From UBA2638 sp046293135 (GTDB lineage Bacteria > Pseudomonadota > Alphaproteobacteria > Micavibrionales > Micavibrionaceae), in NCBI GenBank assembly GCA_046293135.1, contig JBKBPR010000003.1, positions 62,001-126,000 of the forward strand: 64,000 nucleotides of DNA, read 5' to 3'. The position numbers and the translations under genes are program-made. The notes beneath the pieces were generated by a model that made no database searches, had not been told where the DNA came from, and was given only the letters and a program-made list of their open reading frames with translations. This document shows, one piece after another, positions 59,601-64,000 of this stretch (positions are counted from its first letter, which is position 1; every line of letters starts with the position of its first letter).

Positions 59601-60608
59601 GTGTCTGTGTCCATGCCTATCTCTGAAACATCAATGGAAATTGTAACTGTAAAGGTCGATGAAGCCCAGAGCGGGGCGCGGCTGGACAAGGCCTTGAGCG
59701 CCTTGCATGAGGATTTATCGCGGGCGCGGATACAAGCCCTGATTAAAGACGGCAAAGTGCGCATCAACGGCTTTGCGGCGGATGGCGCGTCCGAGCGCGT
59801 CAAAAAAGGCGATGTGATCGAAATTGCTATCCCGCCACTACAAGAGGCGCAGCCGCAAGCCCAGAATATCGCGCTAGATATTGTCTATGAGGATGATGAT
59901 CTGCTCGTGCTCAATAAGCCGCCGGGGCTGGTCGTTCACCCCGGCGCGGGCAATCATGACGGCACGTTGGTCAATGCTTTGCTGCATCATTGCGGCGCGA
60001 GCCTGTCGGGTATCGGCGGGGTTATCAGGCCGGGGATTGTGCACCGTCTTGATAAAGACACAACGGGTTTGATGATCGTTGCAAAGAATGATTTCACGCA
60101 TCAGGGATTGAGCGCACAACTCGCCGAACGGACATTGGGGCGCATATATATCGCCGTTGTGTGCGGGATATTGATGCCGCCGATGGGCGTGGTCGATAAG
60201 CCGCTCGGACGCGATCTTAAAAATCGTCAAAAAATGGCGATCACATCGAAAAACAGCCGCGAAGCGCAAACACATTACAAAGTGCTGCAGCAATTTCGCG
60301 ATACATTCTCGCTGGTGGAATGTATGCTGGAAACGGGGCGCACGCACCAGATCCGCGTACATATGACCCATCTCAAAACCCCGCTGATCGGTGATCCGCT
60401 TTATACGATTCAACAAACGGCATTGCGGGCGGCGCTCAAAAAAGCGGGCTATGCGGAGGACGTGCAGGATTATGTGCTCAACTTCCCGCGTCAGGCACTT
60501 CACGCCAAGGAAATTCACTTTATCCATCCGCGCAGTGAGGAGGAGATGTCCTTTGAATCCGACCCGCCGGAAGATGTTTCTAAGTTATTGAAAATGCTTT
60601 CAAATTAG
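59601..60608 (+). CDS. rluD: 23S rRNA pseudouridine synthase RluD
   Basis: Start at a GTG with AAGGA seven bases upstream. The 335-residue enzyme has an N-terminal S4 RNA-binding domain (about 17-80, ARLDKALSALHEDLSRARIQ) and the RluA-family catalytic core: VLNKPPGLVVHPGAG, then GIVHRLDKDTTGLMIVAK with catalytic Asp151, and LETGRTHQIRVHM. RluD makes pseudouridines 1911, 1915 and 1917 in helix 69 of 23S rRNA. Normal length. Confidence 0.93.
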   Translation: MSVSMPISETSMEIVTVKVDEAQSGARLDKALSALHEDLSRARIQALIKDGKVRINGFAADGASERVKKGDVIEIAIPPLQEAQPQAQNIALDIVYEDDDLLVLNKPPGLVVHPGAGNHDGTLVNALLHHCGASLSGIGGVIRPGIVHRLDKDTTGLMIVAKNDFTHQGLSAQLAERTLGRIYIAVVCGILMPPMGVVDKPLGRDLKNRQKMAITSKNSREAQTHYKVLQQFRDTFSLVECMLETGRTHQIRVHMTHLKTPLIGDPLYTIQQTALRAALKKAGYAEDVQDYVLNFPRQALHAKEIHFIHPRSEEEMSFESDPPEDVSKLLKMLSN

Positions 60609-60667
60609 AATTTTCTGCTATTTTTCCGAATAATATTTTTACAAAATAACCATTTTATATTGATTTT

Positions 60668-60683
60668 ACATAAAATTTTATGT
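60668..60683. promoter_or_regulatory. Perfect 16-base palindrome ACATAAAATTTTATGT
   Basis: Exact self-complementary site in an AT-rich context, a possible binding site of a dimeric regulator or a weak intrinsic hairpin. No copy noticed elsewhere in the window. Confidence 0.4.
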
Positions 60684-60955
60684 ATTCTATAAGAATAAGG
60701 GTTTGATTACAGAAGTAGGCATTTTGATCAGTTTGTGCACTTTTGGTGAGTATAAAAAATAAAGACAAATGGCGGGATTGAATAGGGCATAATTTTTGGA
60801 TTTCTTGCGTGGGCTTCGGGGGGAAGCTTTTATTGGTCGTCTACCATGACGTTAAAAATGGTTGATTAAGTGAATATCTGTTTTTGTTGGTATATTTCTC
60901 CTTTTACTTCTCTGTTTGACGAGGATTTATTTCATCCGATCTGGTACCCACTAAC

Positions 60956-60979
60956 GCCCCCTCACGGGGGCATTTTTTT
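60956..60979 (+). terminator. Strong rho-independent terminator
   Basis: GCCCCC / GGGGGC stem of six G-C pairs with a TCAC loop, then a run of seven T on the plus strand only. It does not suit the convergent minus-strand gene ending 5 bases on. Confidence 0.85.
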
Positions 60980-60983
60980 GACT

Positions 60984-63038
60984 TTAAGGCTTCACGCTGG
61001 TCCAATGTGTGGCGAGATGTGAATAGGATAGAGGCTGCGTGACCTGATAGAGGTCAATCGGTTTTTGCAGGCTTTGCCCGCTATCGCGCCCGAACGGATG
61101 GGCTGTGACGCGGATATGACTTCCCGCCGTAATGATCGGGGCGCTGCCGATCGGCAGGGTAAAGCGAATACCGTGATAGGCATGGGATGTGCCGCCGAAT
61201 ATATCAAGATCCGCCGCGTTTGACAGCGTTGTAAAACCCTCCAGCCTCGCGCCATTCTGGAAGTCGCGGCGGATGGAAAATTCCGCGCCCATATCCTCGG
61301 CCAGAAAGCGCCCATAGCGCAGGCCGAGCGTTGTGCTGCTCTCGGGGAATTCATACCAGCCGTTCAGATGCCCGCTCAAAAGATGATCGCCGCTCAAGCC
61401 CATTGCCATCGTGCTCAGCGGGTCGCGCTTGAGGGCAAGCCAGCTATCAACGCCCAAAGCATAACGCTTGCCGAACGGGCGGTATAAAAATTCACCGCCA
61501 TAGCCCGCATACATTTCTTCCAGATACCCACCGCTCAGCGCGATATGATGACTAGGCGAAAAACTATGCGTCAGCGCCAGATAAGAGCTATCGAGGCCTA
61601 ATCTATTTTCCGCAAACAAATCCTCATCACTGCGGACGGGCAACGGGTTACGGATTCTGTTCTGGTTCAGATATTTCAGATTGTCGTGAAGATTGACCCG
61701 TAGCGCCGTCCCCGCATGAAGGAATCTCAAAATCGTTGGGCTTTGCAAATCAACGATAAAGCTGCTGCGGTACAAAACCGGATTATCCTTTTCGGCAAGG
61801 CTAAGGCGGTTATCAAGAATAAAGCTCATGAAGCGGCGCTCTTGCGAAAAGTCAATCAGCGGCTCGGCGGGAAGAATATCGCGATCACCCGTTTGCGCGG
61901 CGCTGGTTTCGATTGCGCCGGAGCGCCAAAGCTCCGAAGCGCTGCCGCGCCCGTTATCAAGGAAATTCTCCAGATCGCGGCGGTTCAGCCTGATTTGCGG
62001 GCCTTTGAAATTGTGCATTCTGGTGCGGATAAGAATGGCCTCAAAGCCCTGCGGGTTATCCTCCGAAATTTGCGCAGCGGCGGCGATAATCTGCTCGGGC
62101 GCGGTTTGATGCGGCGATAAATGCAGCCACGCCGCTCGTGTCGCGCTTTGCGGATTGTCCTGCGTTCCGCCGATATGCACAGGGCGGTTTTTACTCTCGG
62201 TTTTCGGCGCGCTATGAAACGGCCAGTCCTTGGCGTTGGTTTTAAAGGACAACCGCGCCATGATTTTATCCGTCCCCTGAATGCCGAGCGAAGCATCAAC
62301 CCAGCTTCGCGGCGCATAATTCACCCCGAACCCGAACGCATCGGGCGCTTTGAAATCGGTCATGGCCGTTTCGGGCGCATAGCGATCACCGTTCCAATCC
62401 AGCTTTACGGACAGCCCCTGAATAGCCGTGAAATATTCAACCCCGCCGAAAAATCCGATATGCTCCCCCGTAAACCAGTTCTCGGGCGTTGTTGCAATCT
62501 CGCTATTGAAATCGCGCTGGGTTTTGAAATGGTTCGAAAAAATCCGCATCGGATTTTTGACATGCTTCGCGCCTGCAAGCCTCCCCCAGCCCAGCCCTGC
62601 GGTGAAATCGAAATCATGATAGCGTTTGGAAAAGGCGAGATATTCGGCTGACGTCCGTTGATGCCCGAATGCCGATTGTAGCCCGAGCGCAATTTCTGGC
62701 CTGTAATCATGTTCATGAAACAGGCGGATTTTTGTATCAAGCCCCGGATAAAGCCGTTCAGGGGACTCCCGCAAACTTGAAATTTCCGCGCTTTGGCGAA
62801 ACCCGACAAAGACAGGGCTGATGATCTGCGCCCCGATAAAGCTGTGCAGATAAGGGTCGGATGTCCCCGCGCCGATCCGCATTGTGCCGGCCTCATCCAT
62901 GCGTGCAGACGGGGTGCTGTTCAGGCCGATCGCGCCTGTCAGGTTCGGGCTGTAATGGTCATGCGATGCGGCCGCGCCTTGAAGAGGAAGTAAGAGAAAA
63001 CACAGAAAGGCCGCCGCGTAAGGGGTGAGGCGTTGCAT
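60984..63038 (-). CDS. yjbH: YjbH-family exopolysaccharide protein
   Basis: Start at MQRLTPYAAAFLCFLLLPLQ; a TTG ten codons earlier is unlikely. The 684-residue protein has a signal peptide and then the long beta-rich YjbH domain: GLNSTPSARMDEAGTMRIG near the N-terminus, FVGFRQSAEISSLRESPE, and a C-terminal barrel-like half rich in alternate aromatic residues (AYHGIRFTLPIGSAPIITAG). YjbH is an outer-membrane lipoprotein-type component of a poorly known exopolysaccharide system; here no lipobox is seen. The partner genes yjbEFG are not in the window. Confidence 0.82.
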   Translation of the reverse strand: MQRLTPYAAAFLCFLLLPLQGAAASHDHYSPNLTGAIGLNSTPSARMDEAGTMRIGAGTSDPYLHSFIGAQIISPVFVGFRQSAEISSLRESPERLYPGLDTKIRLFHEHDYRPEIALGLQSAFGHQRTSAEYLAFSKRYHDFDFTAGLGWGRLAGAKHVKNPMRIFSNHFKTQRDFNSEIATTPENWFTGEHIGFFGGVEYFTAIQGLSVKLDWNGDRYAPETAMTDFKAPDAFGFGVNYAPRSWVDASLGIQGTDKIMARLSFKTNAKDWPFHSAPKTESKNRPVHIGGTQDNPQSATRAAWLHLSPHQTAPEQIIAAAAQISEDNPQGFEAILIRTRMHNFKGPQIRLNRRDLENFLDNGRGSASELWRSGAIETSAAQTGDRDILPAEPLIDFSQERRFMSFILDNRLSLAEKDNPVLYRSSFIVDLQSPTILRFLHAGTALRVNLHDNLKYLNQNRIRNPLPVRSDEDLFAENRLGLDSSYLALTHSFSPSHHIALSGGYLEEMYAGYGGEFLYRPFGKRYALGVDSWLALKRDPLSTMAMGLSGDHLLSGHLNGWYEFPESSTTLGLRYGRFLAEDMGAEFSIRRDFQNGARLEGFTTLSNAADLDIFGGTSHAYHGIRFTLPIGSAPIITAGSHIRVTAHPFGRDSGQSLQKPIDLYQVTQPLSYSHLATHWTSVKP

Positions 63039-63151
63039 AGCTGTGTTCGAGTATACCGCTGTATGCAAGGGCGGGAAATACTAAAATCGCGCTGCGGCTT
63101 AATGATACAGTGGAAAAATTGAGCGAATAACGGGCGATAGAAATTTTTAAC

Positions 63152-64000
63152 ATGACGGATTGGAACACTCTTATTTTCGAGCTGGAAATTGCTGCGTTTT
63201 TTATATGCGTGACGCTGCTTTATTTTTTGCACAAAACCAATCGCCGTACGCAAGAAACCCGTCAGGTCTTAAGTGAAATTCTTGATAATCTCGGCTATGG
63301 GATGCTCTCTTTCGATGCGCGTGGCTATTGCTATGCGGTGAATGCACAGGCGCGGAAATCCTTCCCCGATCTATGCGGCAAGAGCGCAACAATCAGTGGT
63401 TTGAGCTTTCAAAAGGCGCTGGATTTCCTCTATGACAATGCGGTGGAATGTGATGACAATCACAAACGCGCCGCCCATATCGTCGCCGCCAATTTCATGG
63501 AGCAAGAGGCGGGATTCCGCGAGATTGTCCGTGATGCAAATGGCGCTTTGTGCTTGGTTCTGGCCTCGAAAACCTCGGCGGATCACAAGATTTTGATGGT
63601 CATTGATATTGCCGAACAACACGCGGTGCAGGAAAGCTATGTGCATATCGGTCATGAAAACTATCAGCTCTCGAAAATTATCGAAGCCTCGCAAATCGGC
63701 GTTGTGGTGATGGAACGCATAACGGATAGAAGAGCACCCACCACAGAAAATTTACTCCAGCCGAATAGCCAGCCTCAAAATACATATCACATTTTATTTT
63801 CGAACAGCGTTGCCGAAACAATGCTGGGCATGAAAACCGAGGCCATGCGCGGCCGAGATTTGCGGGCGCTGCTCTCGTTATTCGAGGAACGCCCGCGGTT
63901 TCGCGAGTTTGAAAAATCCATGGATGCGGGGGAAATTTATGAGGCCGTACTCTCCCGCCGAGATGAGGAGGGCGGGCATTTTTGGTATGCGCTGCATCTT
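63152..64000 (+). CDS. PAS-domain membrane sensor, N-terminal part (cut by window end)
   Basis: The frame is open through the last base, so at least 283 residues are encoded and the 3' part is missing. It begins MTDWNTLIFELEIAAFFICV, one membrane segment with a short periplasmic or cytoplasmic tail, then a PAS-like fold (ILDNLGYGMLSFDARGYCYA, NAQARKSFPD) and a second PAS-type module (QIGVVVMERITD, HILFSNSVAETMLGMKTEA, LSRRDEEGGHFWYAL). A histidine kinase or GGDEF output domain would be expected further on. Which one, and its partner regulator, cannot be told. Confidence 0.78.
   Translation, partial: MTDWNTLIFELEIAAFFICVTLLYFLHKTNRRTQETRQVLSEILDNLGYGMLSFDARGYCYAVNAQARKSFPDLCGKSATISGLSFQKALDFLYDNAVECDDNHKRAAHIVAANFMEQEAGFREIVRDANGALCLVLASKTSADHKILMVIDIAEQHAVQESYVHIGHENYQLSKIIEASQIGVVVMERITDRRAPTTENLLQPNSQPQNTYHILFSNSVAETMLGMKTEAMRGRDLRALLSLFEERPRFREFEKSMDAGEIYEAVLSRRDEEGGHFWYALHL

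Larger units (their letters stand above)
60609..60983. other. Non-coding gap after rluD with an orphan terminator
   Basis: About 375 AT-rich bases with no credible coding frame. It holds a 16-base perfect palindrome and, at its far end, a strong plus-strand terminator more than 345 bases after the rluD stop. A small non-coding RNA could fit here. Confidence 0.55.

Noticed and set aside
63152..64000. CckA cell-cycle kinase
   Set aside because: Only one membrane segment and no kinase domain are visible before the window ends; the PAS parts alone do not identify CckA.

Overview
The window looks like a stretch of chromosome from a free-living alphaproteobacterium of moderate GC content. Supporting signs are the pal-cpoB-tilS-ftsH-(glmM) order, the hisZ-purA pair, a CpdR-type single-domain response regulator, a complete Caulobacter-type tad/cpa pilus locus, separate mnmD and mnmC genes, and many N-terminally lipidated or secreted envelope proteins. 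An affiliation near Micavibrionales/Rhodospirillales-like lineages is a guess; nothing here fixes the genus. There are no rRNA genes, CRISPR arrays, transposases or phage structural genes. One tRNA (Val, GAC) is present.

Layout. 0-5.5 kb: tRNA wobble-uridine modification genes (mnmD end, mnmC), a WecA/TagO-type lipid-linked sugar-phosphate transferase, an unknown membrane protein, an AMIN-domain lipoprotein and a dicarboxylate/amino-acid:cation symporter. 5.7-7.7 kb: a four-gene stress module (EF-hand protein, ECF sigma factor, small membrane protein likely acting as anti-sigma, CpxP-like periplasmic protein). 7.7-15.5 kb: acylphosphatase, TrhO tRNA hydroxylase, MscS channel, glyoxalase I, an isochorismatase-like hydrolase apparently expressed from a leaderless mRNA, a TetR regulator, an ATP-grasp ligase and several unknowns. 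15.5-27.8 kb: a cell-envelope and housekeeping block (LpoA-like lipoprotein divergent from rsmI-yraN-dolP, a SirB1-type protein, pal-cpoB-tilS-ftsH, N-formylglutamate amidohydrolase opposite glmM). A 540-bp mosaic of hairpin repeats sits after ftsH. 28-33 kb: hisZ-purA, an AT-rich islet with a perfect sigma70 promoter touching a start codon, and lepA.

33.2-51.0 kb is the tad locus. It starts with a degenerate protein kinase-like protein and a small membrane partner, then tadE, tadE, tadG (VWA), two Flp pilins separated by a hairpin terminator, cpaA, cpaB, cpaC, cpaD, cpaE, cpaF, tadB, tadC and a secreted unknown. Convergent to these are a TadD-like TPR lipoprotein and a stand-alone pilus/secretin N-terminal-domain protein. 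Together they provide pilin, prepilin peptidase, secretin, pilotin, localiser, ATPase and platform.

51.2-55.2 kb is an accessory stretch: a LamG/SGNH-hydrolase gene that appears split by a frameshift, an unknown protein with a Cys/His/Asp constellation, and a histidine phosphatase. 55.3-64 kb: tRNA-Val with an unusual C33, cpdR, a secreted NTF2-like protein, a GT4 glycosyltransferase, a secreted beta-propeller-like protein, rluD, a non-coding gap closed by an orphan terminator, a YjbH-family exopolysaccharide protein, and the start of a PAS-containing membrane sensor cut off by the window end.

Most interesting leads: the pseudokinase/membrane pair heading the tad locus; the AT-rich islet with leaderless transcription; the split SGNH hydrolase; C33 in tRNA-Val; and the repeat mosaic with an orphan promoter after ftsH.
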